Of a DNA stretch of 64,000 bases, positions 48,416 to 57,760 are shown one piece after another; positions within the stretch are counted from its first letter, which is position 1; the number at the start of each line of letters is the position of its first letter. This stretch comes from Avena insularis (Eukaryota; Streptophyta; Magnoliopsida; Poales; Poaceae). The stretch is from contig CM042684.1 of NCBI GenBank assembly GCA_023614405.1, positions 536,408,682 to 536,472,681 on the forward strand, read 5' to 3'. A program made the translations under genes and the position numbers. The notes beneath the pieces were generated by a model. The model had not been told where the DNA came from, searched no databases, and was given only the letters and a program-made list of their open reading frames with translations.

Positions 48416-49351
48416 CTACTTGGTGTGAATAATGTTGCATAGGTCCATGTCGGCTTGATCTAGAACCAACGGCTTCATAGGGTCGATCTTGGGAACCACG
48501 GGAGCAAAATTCCTGGTGAATTTTTTCTTTTTTGTTGTGTCCTCCGTTTCTATGGCTCTGATGCTGACGGAAAGAGGTAAGAGCCCTGACCCTGAGTCGT
48601 CGTCAACTTTGAGTTTGAGGTGGCAAGGGTCCTGGCAGGTACCATGGTCCTCCAAGGTGAACTCGAACGAGACATTTCGGACATGCGCCAACTCCCTCCA
48701 GAGCAGATCGCCGGCCTTGTTGGAGACGGTGAATTTGAGGAGCATGTTCCCTGCGGCCGGTGCTGCTTGGACAGAGACCACGTAGCTGCATTTGTCGTAG
48801 TTGTTGTCGTCGTCGGCGCATATGTCCAAATCAGCTTCACCCGGAACCAACGGGTTCGTAGGCAACACGGGAGTAAAAAGCCTGAAGAATCTTGGGTCGT
48901 CATAGTCCAATTTATTATCTCCCTCTATTTCGTCGATGGCTGCGATGCGGACGGAAAGGGGTAACAAGTGGTCCAACCCTGGGTCCTCAACTTTGAGTTT
49001 GAGGTGGCAAGGGTCTTCGCAAAACTCACCCGTGTAGAAGATGGAGTGGGGGGGCGACCTCTAGAACCTCTGGGACTGGCGGAACTGGCGTACCCGATGG
49101 TAGTGGATGTAAAGTCCTGCACTCGCCCTTCTCTCGAAGACTATGCTTCCCTCGGTCCGCAACAGGGTGAATAGGACCCACGTATCTTTTGCGGCCGCTG
49201 GTGCTCCTTGGATATAGACCGCGTAGAAGCATCCGACGTGGTCTTTGTCCTCGTCCTCGGTGGTGGTGGCGGCGGCGGCGGCGGCGGCAATGCTGGCAGC
49301 GGCGGCGACTAGGAGGATGAGGACGCCAAGCTTCGCCTGGACGGTGGCCAT
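48416..49351 (-). pseudogene. Two-module secreted protein with one in-frame stop (unrecognised family)
   Basis: A single reading frame runs from ATG 49351 to stop 48418, 311 codons, interrupted once by TAG at 49063-49061 (codon 97). Residues 1-27 (MATVQAKLGVLILLVAAAAS...) are a clear signal peptide. Two modules of about 135 residues follow. Both have a CxY.V-type strand (CFYAVYIQGAPAA; CSYVVSVQAAPAA), an HVR/HRVR motif, then C(E/Q)DPCHLKLKV, LLPLSV.I.AI and PLV....D.D(I/L)C. Since module homology continues in the same frame past the stop, the TAG is a point change, a sequencing error or a read-through codon, not a frameshift. Downstream of it an independent 186-codon frame (48976-48416) holds module 2. 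No domain family is recognised; extracellular location is inferred. Confidence 0.6.
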
Positions 49352-49395
49352 GCTTCTCCCTAGCCTGCAATTACCTCCGCTAGCTCGACCTGCTC

Positions 49396-49431
49396 GAATG
49401 AATGAATGAATGAATGAATGAATGAATGAAT
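49396..49431. repeat. (GAAT)n microsatellite
   Basis: About nine GAAT units just upstream of the secreted-protein start codon. Confidence 0.97.
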
Positions 49432-49508
49432 ATATGGTGGTGTGGGCTGCTTACAAACGATCTTTACCTGCTCGACCTGCTTTTCCATCCAATGTTGAGC
49501 TAGCTGCA

Positions 49509-49510
<2 letters not shown>

Positions 49511-49590
<80 letters not shown>

Positions 49591-49608
49591 GAGAGAGAGC
49601 GCGCGCGC
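49511..49608. repeat. Compound (TA)n(GA)n(GC)n microsatellite
   Basis: About 23 TA units, then about 21 GA units with one interruption, then five GC units, 160 bp upstream of the secreted-protein gene. The open frames across it on both strands are repeat artefacts. Confidence 0.97.
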
Positions 49609-49957
49609 TATAGCTACCCATGGTTCGTGTCGTGTCTCGCCTGGCTGGCTGCACGTATTTGAAGCACAAATTGATTTTGTTTCTGAAAAACAAATGCAAT
49701 CCACAATTTTCTAGGGGTGAAGAGAAGGTGCGAGTTATTAGTGCGTGAGATGTTTCCATTTTCCGTTTACAAAAAACTGATCCCATCCTGTTGCCATCAA
49801 TGTATAAATAAACCCACCATCTGATATGATCTGATCTGCCCACGATGGACCAGCTAAGCTAGCTTGTATATATTGGTCAAAAGATGAAGAAGCGTACGTT
49901 GGTTGGTGCGCCGATGTGCGTGTGCGTGGAACGTTGTATCTTGAGGAGCAGGCTACT

Positions 49958-50330
49958 ATCAAGTGCAGAGACCTGTCACAGCTTCTGGCTTCAATGTTTA
50001 AACCCATGATCCCGATCCGATCCGATCCGATCCGATCTGGCCAAGATGTGCATGGAACTTGCAGGTGCGTAATTGTATTCCATTATGGTATGTCTATTTA
50101 ATTTGATGGTTATCTGTGCTTGCTCTGAACTTGCAGTAGATATCATACTTTGTCAAGCAAGTGTATTTCTCATGCTCAATAATGTAATGGAGACATGCAT
50201 CCCATCATCTAAATAATTAAAAGGACAATAGTTTTCTCGCGTTTATTTTAGTCTCACGCTGAAAATGTTGTAGCAAGTTTAGAAACTTTTTCAATGCAAG
50301 TGTATTTCTCGTGGTGAATAATGTACTCCC
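49958..50330. repeat. Local segmental duplication, copy 1
   Basis: Contains CGTGGAACTTGCAGG-type, AATTGTATTCCATTATGG, GTCAAGCAAGTGTATTTCTC and AAAGGACAATAGTTTTCTCG blocks in the same order as 51955-52390. Non-coding. Confidence 0.88.
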
Positions 50331-50837
50331 TGATAATATACTTACAATCCTCTTGCATTCCTCAGTTTCTCACTAGCTAGTTGAATTATTTGATTACACT
50401 TTTATCCTTTTCTTGTTTCAGGGAACAAACTCAATAATGAGATATATCAAAGGTCCAAGTTCCAGGTCATTATCAGCTATCATTGATCCTTCCTCGACAC
50501 TGAGTTAACACCATTTTGTTGGTAATCTTATTTACATGTTAGGAAGCTCCTGATGAGCATGTCACTAGTACAAACTGATTTTTTTCTGAAAAACAAATGC
50601 AATCCACAAGACAGCTTTGTCGCTGAACAATGCAAGTTGACAAGAATTAATTGTTGTGCATCGTATCTACTTGAAGACGTGAAGAGAAGGTGTGAATGAG
50701 CGCACGCGTGAGATGTTTCCATTTTCCGTTTATAGAAACTGATCCCATCATGTTGTCATAAATGTATTAATAAACCCATGATCTGATCTGATTTGATCTG
50801 ATCTGGCCAACGATGGATCAACTAGCTAGTGTAATAG

Positions 50838-51628
50838 TGTATCCATAAATCTATGGATATCCATTGGTTTACACACCATATACATAATTATAACAACATT
50901 TAACATAACTGCGATATTATAGCAATTTTTGGCAGCATTTCAACAAATATTATATGGATAATACATAGGAATATCAAAGCAATAGTATTTTAACCACATA
51001 GCACTTAAAATATGTCAAATCTCACACGATAACCACATAGTATAGGGAGCTAGCCCAGGCCAGTACAGGGAGTTAGGGTTCTTACCGTCGGGGAGGTTGA
51101 CAACGATGGGCTGAGGATGAACACACGTCTTAGCGATAGCCGATGATTTCTTGGTGGAGGAGGAATGGGGCCAGGTCCGCTAGGAGGGGAGGCAGGGAGA
51201 GCGGCGGAGGCGGCAGGGAAGGTCTCTGCCGCTTCCTCTGTCCTGGGCGCCTGAAGGCTGCCTCGTCGATAGGAGACACAGACTATGACCTGGGGGGTGT
51301 GGGGGTTACTAGATACACCGTAGGGAGTAATTAGGTGAATTAGGGTTAATTACAATTACTATTTAGGTAGGCCTGCGGCTTGAAAGTTGGATCTTTTTAT
51401 TGAGTAAATATTGCACATGTAAAAAAATCTCACTAACATATGAGTCCCATGTGTCAGCCGGGTATCCGTTGGATATCCATGTAGCAAAACCACTATCCAT
51501 ACTCGCCCCATGAATTAGCGGCGGATACCTGCCCCACGGAATTCGTAGATGTAATTAAGCCTCCATACCCTTACCCACCAGGTCACATATCCATGATACC
51601 CGGATCCATGGATAAAATTGCCATCCTA
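50838..51628. mobile_element. hAT-like non-autonomous fragment (candidate)
   Basis: Dense GGATATCC/ATCCATGG motifs at both sides, and a right end that reads GGATGGCAATTTTATCCATG on the minus strand, the pattern of plant hAT termini. The left terminus is not found, so it is probably truncated. Confidence 0.4.
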
Positions 51629-51954
51629 TTCTGATCTCATCTAATCTGGTCTTGCCACGATGGATCAATTAGCTAGTGTAATAGTGTTGGCCACGATGGA
51701 TCTTGTACGTGAAACGCTTTGCATCTTCAGGAGCACACTATCATTGTGCGTCAAGTTCAAAGACCATATCAACCCGCCCAGCTTATGAATGCATCCGACG
51801 GTGAGTTGAGGTAGAGCCGACTGAATTGAACAAGACTCCCCAACCGTGTCTGCATTTTCGTTGCGACAAGCCACGCGCTCCATTGAGTCAACCCCGTGAA
51901 GATTATGCGTAATATTAGACTTCCTGCATTTTTTTTCAAAGATGTGAGCATTTT

Positions 51955-52390
51955 CTGTTTATAAAAACTGATCCTATCCTATCTTCATCAATGTTTAAAC
52001 CCACGATCCAATCTGATCTGGCCATGATATGCGTGGAACTTGCAGGAAATTAATTAATATATGGTATCATCTCTGCACGTGGAACTTGCAGGTAATTGTA
52101 TTCCATTATGGCATGTCTATTTAATTTGATGGTTATATGTGCTTTCTCTGAACTTTTAGATACTTGTGATCATGTAGCATAAACATGAAAATGCTAGCTG
52201 TGGCAAGTTTAGAAACTTTGTCAAGCAAGTGTATTTCTCATGCTGGATAATGTAATGGAGACATGCATCCCATCATCTAAATAAAAGGACAATAGTTTTC
52301 TCGTGTTTATTTTAGTCTCACGCTGAAAATGTTGCAGCAAGTTTAGAAACTTTTTCAATGCAAGTGTATTTCTCATGGTGAATAATGTGC
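51955..52390. repeat. Local segmental duplication, copy 2
   Basis: Partner of 49958-50330, over 90% identical by eye in the common blocks, with about 60 bp extra near 52155-52215. A shorter repeat (AAACTGATCCCAT ... GATCTGATCTGGCC) recurs near 49775, 50740 and 51965. Confidence 0.88.
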
Positions 52391-52395
52391 AATGA

Positions 52396-53112
52396 TAGAT
52401 GTCTGATAGATGCTAGCAGCAGTCCAAAAAGTACATCATTTAGGATCTTGAGTGACAAAATCATCTGCATATTCATCTTGCTGAGCAGCTCTCAGTGTAG
52501 TCAGTTGGTGTTGATACTAAACTGAATCGCGCGGTGTTGATCTGAACTGGATCTTGGTATAGCCAGGTGCAACATATGCAAGGCGCATTTATCCACATGT
52601 GACTCCAGTATAATATTATGCGAGTCACATTTCAGAAAGATGCATCTTGTATAATTGTTTTCCACTACTCAAAAGAAGTGCGACGTGGAAGCTAACACAA
52701 AACAGTCATTAGCCCAGTGGCTAGCCACACAGTCCAAAGCCTTCCATTCTCTGGGCACACAGGTTTGATTGCTGGTGTCCACACTTTTTTGGTCTTAGAA
52801 AAAGGACATTTTAATTGTTAAATTATTGTCCAACATTAATATAAACTACAAATATATTTAAGTATTTTAAATAACAAATTACTAGATAAATTATATATAA
52901 TTGTGTTGATACATGATATTCTATCCAATTAGCATACAAAAATGATAATTAAGAATGTATCTAAAATTAATATGAACTATAAAAAATAGTATAAATATTT
53001 TAAATATCTAATTTTGGGTCACTCACCTTATTCTAGGCGCACCTAATTTATATGCGCCTCGAGTAGTTGACCAGGTATTCAGATCTGGTCCGTACATGAA
53101 ATATAGCAGACA
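52396..53112. other. Gene-free stretch
   Basis: AT-rich in 52800-53010; no gene, LTR or clear inverted repeat was seen. Confidence 0.4.
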
Positions 53113-53208
53113 CACCCTTCAAAGATGCGCCTCCGGTATTCAAATATACAAGACGCACCCTTAACCGTGCGTCTTGTATATTTAGTAGAGGTGCATCTCT
53201 GAAGGGTG
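53113..53208. repeat. Long hairpin, ~44-bp arms, 8-bp loop
   Basis: The left arm 53113-53158 (CACCCTTCAAAGATGCGCCT ... ATATACAAGACGCAC) pairs with 53167-53208 (GTGCGTCTTGTATAT ... GATGCATCTCTGAAGGGTG-like end) across the loop CCTTAACC. The inner 16 bp (AATATACAAGACGCAC) are perfectly complementary and the outer part has few mismatches. It could be a small MITE or a miRNA-like fold-back. Confidence 0.8.
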
Positions 53209-53919
53209 CATCTCTTATAAGCCTATCTCCTATAGGTTTTTCTCTAACAGTGACACAAGGGGCAAGCGGGGGCGCCAGATAGAGTTGAAAACAAAGTGGG
53301 TCAGTCCTGGCTGTGGGAGAAAGATTCGGTCCTGTACTTTCCGCCGCTTCCCGCTCCATCTTCCCGACTATTTTTCCATCATGGAATATCTTGTCTCCAC
53401 TTCTCTTGCTCCATCTTCTTCTATCAGCATGGCCCGAGCAACTTCCTTTTCATCACAATAACGTCGATAATAGACCACAACCTCAGTAAACCCAAGGCCT
53501 AATATGTAAAACCTTACTGTTTTGATCCCACGGAAAAGCTTTATTACGTCCTGCAGTGAGCACCTGTGGTGGGTAGTTAATTAGGTCACATATGAGAATA
53601 ATATATAGTACATCATCTATCTCCTGTCAGAGATCGAGGAATTAAAGAGTAAGAAGAGAGACGGACTGGACAAGTGCATCGTCTATATATGTTAGTACCA
53701 TTCATGGTCACGTGGCCTCGGGGTGATTTACTTTAGAAAGATGCAAGAGTAGCCAAAGTTGGCGCCAGGTAGTGGTCCTGGGATTCTTATCCTCAAGGAT
53801 CAAATCATAGAGCTCGTTTTTCTTCTTCTCGACCTCGCGCCTCATTGCCCCATAAGTTTGCTGACGACAAGAATATATATACCGCTGTCATCTAATAAGT
53901 AGTAACAGATCGAGTATTA

Positions 53920-54039
53920 CTCCCTCCGTCTCAAAATAAAATCGATGTCAGGATTTTGTCGAAATTTAGATCTATTTATATACTATTACTAAATAGTGTG
54001 TAGATTTATCTAAATTTTATTATTTTGAGACGGAGGGAG
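53920..54039. mobile_element. Stowaway MITE in paralogue-2 intron
   Basis: 120 bp, ends CTCCCTCCGTCTCAAAATAA and TTATTTTGAGACGGAGGGAG-like complement, with TA on both sides. Confidence 0.93.
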
Positions 54040-54178
54040 TAATTAATATATGTAGGAGCAGTTGTAATATATGTCTAACGGGGGTGCTTGAAATAGATTT
54101 GAGAATATAACGTGCACTTGGGAAATAAACATGTTATTATAGTATGTTGCAGAGGGTGAGTAAAAGTCGTAAGAAGTA

Positions 54179-54437
54179 CTCCCTCCATATCCCATATTAT
54201 GTTGCATATAATTTTACGTGCAAGTCAAACTTTGCAAAGTTTGACCATGAATATACAAAATAATATGAATATGTGTTATATAAAATGTATATATTATAAA
54301 AATATATTTTAAGACAATTCTAATAATATTAATTTGGCATTATATAAGTTTATAGTTGTATCAAACTATTTGGTCAAACATTATACAGTTTGACTCTGGT
54401 AAAATCTTATATGCAATCTAATTTGGGACGGAGGAAG
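54179..54437. mobile_element. Stowaway-type MITE in paralogue-2 intron
   Basis: 259 bp, ends CTCCCTCCATATCCCATATT and AATCTAATTTGGGACGGAGG (then AAG), TA on both sides; AT-rich and non-coding. It contains an inner AAACTTTGCAAAGTTTGAC palindrome. Confidence 0.88.
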
Positions 54438-54719
54438 TATAAGATGATCAGCTATTGCGCTTGTTCCGTCCTAAGCCTGTCTGTTCCGATCGATCACCAA
54501 GAGAAGAAGCCGATCGACGATCGCTCGCTAGATCATGGTCGCCGGAAATCAATAATGGGAGGTAAGAGACGTGATCAGATGATACCTCCTCGGTGTGCAT
54601 GACATGAGCCTTGGGCCGAGGCGGCCGAGCCGACGTCTCTCCTCCACCTGCGCTCGCTGGATCATGGAGCCAACGAGCCTCCTCGCCGCCGCCCCGTGTC
54701 ATAGAAGCGCCGCCATAGT

Positions 54720-55864
54720 CGCCGAACTGTCTCGAAGGGACTCGATCGCCAGCAATTTCCTTGGTCGAGCTAGGGTTAGGCTAATGGAGGCCCTGGCTAA
54801 GAGGTGGTTTGCCCTCGATCGGCTGCACCGCTTACATGGAGGCCCGAACTAGACCCAGTAAGGCTGGCCCACTTGCTCATACTTGACGGACTCCTTCTAA
54901 CTAGATGATACCCCGTGCGTTGCGGCGAGAACCGTTGTATCATAAATTAAATTACAACGATGAAAGCACTCAAAAGAAATGAGGACAAATTATACTGTGT
55001 AGAATTATAGGGAATTTAAAGGGGTATTCTTAGTCTTAGAGCAACTCTAACCGATCCCCTTTCGGTCCTTAGAGCACTTTTTTCCGGCTGCTAACAGCTA
55101 GGGACGCACCGAACCGATCCCCAAGCGGCCGTTAGCAGAAAAAATTATAGTCCAGCCCCTCCACGGCTCCTAAATATGGCCGACCGCAGGCGCTAGAATA
55201 TATCTTTACTCCTCCACTTCCGCCTCCACCTCTCGCCCCGTGTCGTCGCAAATTCGCCGCCGACTTGCCGTCGACGAGTCCAGCAACCAAATCCGGCCAT
55301 CCCGACCGGTAGTAGGCTCCCTCGACCCTCCCACGTTCCTCACCGAGCCTGCGGTGCCCTATTTCGCCGGAATCGGGTGGCGCAATCACCATCGCAAATC
55401 CGCCGCCGCCTTCGACAGAATCGAGTCCTCGCGGTCGGGATTCGTCGAGCTTCTGCCAGATTCGTGCGGCCACACCTCCGGCATGGCTTCTTCCTCCACA
55501 CGCCGAAGCAACTCGCTAGAGCTTCTTCAAAGAAAATGTTCACAATGTTCTATTCAGACATTCAATACTGTCACGCCGTTCAGTTAAAAGAAAAATATAT
55601 TCATGTATTAGGAGAATATTTTACAGGTTCAAAAATATGTATGGTACAAAATATGTGTTTGTTCTACTTATAATAGAAAACTAAATAAATAAATTCAAAA
55701 AAAAGGAAAGACATGTAATGGAAAACCAGGATAAAAATATAGCGAAAACACCGAGCGAGGGAACAAAGAGAAAAAAAACCCAATAAGTAGCCAAAGGGAC
55801 AGTGTACATCCCCGGACCTTCTCTCTCCTGTACGTCTACAGGAGTTGAGAGCTCTCGATGCTTT
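54720..55864. other. Gene-free stretch
   Basis: Includes CCCCGTGCGTTGCGGCGAG (54911 on), a motif common at degraded transposon ends, and a GC-rich block 55130-55540 whose overlapping short frames on both strands show no domain. No gene can be supported. Confidence 0.4.
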
Positions 55865-55982
55865 CCCGGGCCTCCACCTAAATCCCACTTATAGTTTATT
55901 TGCTAAATTTTAGTATAAATTTTGACCAAAAATTTGCACTAGATTTTGAGAAATGAACTAGAAGTGGGATTTAGCCGGGATC
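55865..55982. mobile_element. Small fold-back element (candidate MITE)
   Basis: Arms CCCGGGCCTCCACCTAAATC... and ...GTGGGATTTAGCCGGGATCC are inversely similar over about 40 bp (CCTAAATCCCACTT..AGTT.ATTT). No clear target duplication. Confidence 0.5.
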
Positions 55983-56871
55983 CCACCTGACACCCTATAT
56001 GCCCGGTAGTTGGAGCGATTCTGGGATCTTGGCGGCCAGATCCATGAGCTTTTAGGGTTTCTCCTCCTGGTGTGGTTGCTCCTCTGGCCGTAGGAGGCGA
56101 TGTGAGAGGGAGACGGCATCTGCGCAAATAAGAAGAAGGTCGCTGGCCACCTATTGAAGCAAGTGTGTGGTGCGATGGAGTTGCTCCTGGCCAGCCGTGG
56201 TGGCAAGGAGGATCGGCGACTCAGCGTGGCGAGATGGGTGGAAGGGGACCTCCTGGCCGACCATGCTGGCGAGGAGGAGGAGCTCTGCTGCGCGTCGTCC
56301 CCGGCACAACGTTGGTGGTGGTGTAGGGTTTCACGCCGAGCTGCTGCTGCTATCTAAGGGAAAGTTCCCCTTCTTCTTGCTCGTCATGGAGGCGAGAAGG
56401 AGAAGGTTTCCCTTCCTGCGGGCTGTTGGCGGCAGGTTCTGCGACAGGGGAGAAGATGTGCTTCTCTAGGCCAGGAGTTACTCGAGATTTTTTGTCGAAG
56501 GTTGACAGCAGATTCTGACTAGCGTCTGATGGACTTCTTCTACCGCCTACAGGCTTCTATGCCGATATAGAGGCTCTTTGGCCTTGTCGCAGTTGACTTC
56601 CGCCTCTCCGCTCCAAGTGGTCTTGTCCCCGGAGGTGTTGAGGTTGACTACGGCGAGCTCGTCGGTGGTGGAATTGGAGTTGGACCCAATTGCGTTTTAC
56701 CTTTTCTTTTTAGGATCATGTGTGTAACTTGCAAGGGCCGGTTTATAGTTTCCCTAGTTCTTAGGGCCCTTTCTGTAAAATGTATTGCCACAACTAATTG
56801 GCAGATAAATCTTCAGGGTCCTTGGCGAACCCCTCCCTTACTAAAAAATAGCCACTAGCGATTTGACGAAC
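55983..56871. other. Gene-free stretch
   Basis: GC-rich with short overlapping frames (56154-56469) but no signal peptide, domain or splice structure that can be defended. Confidence 0.35.
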
Positions 56872-56879
56872 CAGAGGAT

Positions 56880-57450
56880 TAGGGATGTAAATGGTACGGA
56901 TATTTTTCGCTCCGAATCCGCATCCGTGTCCGTTTTTGAGGATATGGTATGCTTTTTTAGATATCCGGCGGATATGGATATTTGTTGAGCAGATATCCGA
57001 CGGATATGGTAGCGGATATGGTATTGATGATATCCGACGGATAAGAATAATCCGATATTTTATGCGGATTATCCGAGGTACTCAAATAGGATAATCCGAT
57101 ATATTTAGCATAACAACAATATCTAGACAATCTAGTTAGTTTATTGACTAGCTATACATGCTACATATGCATGTTATACTATGCTATTATCAATCTTGCA
57201 CTTTTATACTGCTGATATCTAGTGTTGCACGCTTTCTTGTCATTTCTTTTACATAAAGTAAATTTTATTTTTCTATGTGTATTTGTTTAATTATTTTTTC
57301 GATCCAAATCCGCTCCATATTCGCAATCTAATATAATTCGTATTCGGATCCATATCCGGCTATTATTCGCTTCGACGCGAATCCGTAAAAAAATATAATA
57401 AAAAATATAATAATAGCAATATCCGATTGATCCGTTTATATACATTCTTA
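56880..57450. mobile_element. Non-autonomous hAT element with intact 8-bp duplication
   Basis: 571 bp. The left end TAGGGATGTAAATGGTACGG and the right end, read on the minus strand, TAAGAATGTATATAAACGGA are related inverted termini. CAGAGGAT flanks both sides exactly (56872-56879 and 57451-57458), the 8-bp duplication of hAT elements. The interior is rich in GGATATCCG motifs and has no transposase. Confidence 0.92.
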
Positions 57451-57539
57451 CAGAGGATACAAACGAACCAGGAACGAATAGTAGATGGGCCAGCCCATAT
57501 CATGTTGGCTTCACGCGGCAACCTACACAACACGGTCCG

Positions 57540-57760
57540 TTGGCGAAGGACCGCCCCGCCCGCCGCACCCTCTACTCTAGACGGAAGGCGGAGGAGACGG
57601 CCGGCGAGCGAGCAGCGAGGAACCCTAACCCCCAAGGTACACACCAAAATCTGCAGAAACTTCTCGCCTTTCCAACCCATCGCAACCAGATAGGGGAGGG
57701 GAGCGTCCGGCGGTGCTGATTCGTGCCTCCTAATCCCTAATTATTTGCAGGCCGCGGACG
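57540..57760 (+). promoter_or_regulatory. Leader exon and leader intron of paralogue 3
   Basis: A GC-rich leader ending AACCCTAACCCCCAAG|GTAC (donor at 57637) and an acceptor ATTATTTGCAG|GCC (57750/57751) ten bases before the ATG. The acceptor motif is shared with paralogue 1. The promoter would overlap or adjoin the right end of the hAT element. Confidence 0.6.

Larger units (their letters stand above)
53699..54716 (-). pseudogene. Broken paralogue 2 of the small mitochondrial-type family
   Basis: Exon 1 (54716-54586) and exon 2 (53860-53699) match paralogue 1 at DNA and protein level. The original ATG is followed by TGA at codon 6 (54701-54699), where paralogue 1 has CGA, and exon 1 ends out of phase. 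Exon 2 is open for about 50 codons (EVEKKKNELYDLIL, LWLLLHLSKV), then a one-base shift near 53728 creates a stop before the conserved P-R-P ... E-W end. No exon 3 was found. Its intron holds two Stowaway elements. Confidence 0.78.

Noticed and set aside
48489..48964. Plus-strand frames of 98 and 114 codons
   Set aside because: Antisense shadows of the secreted-protein modules.
49451..49843. Minus-strand 130-codon frame with long IY and LS runs
   Set aside because: Translation of the (TA)n(GA)n microsatellite.
55240..55673. Plus-strand frames of 98-115 codons
   Set aside because: Open in two plus frames and one minus frame over the same GC-rich block; no homology recognised.
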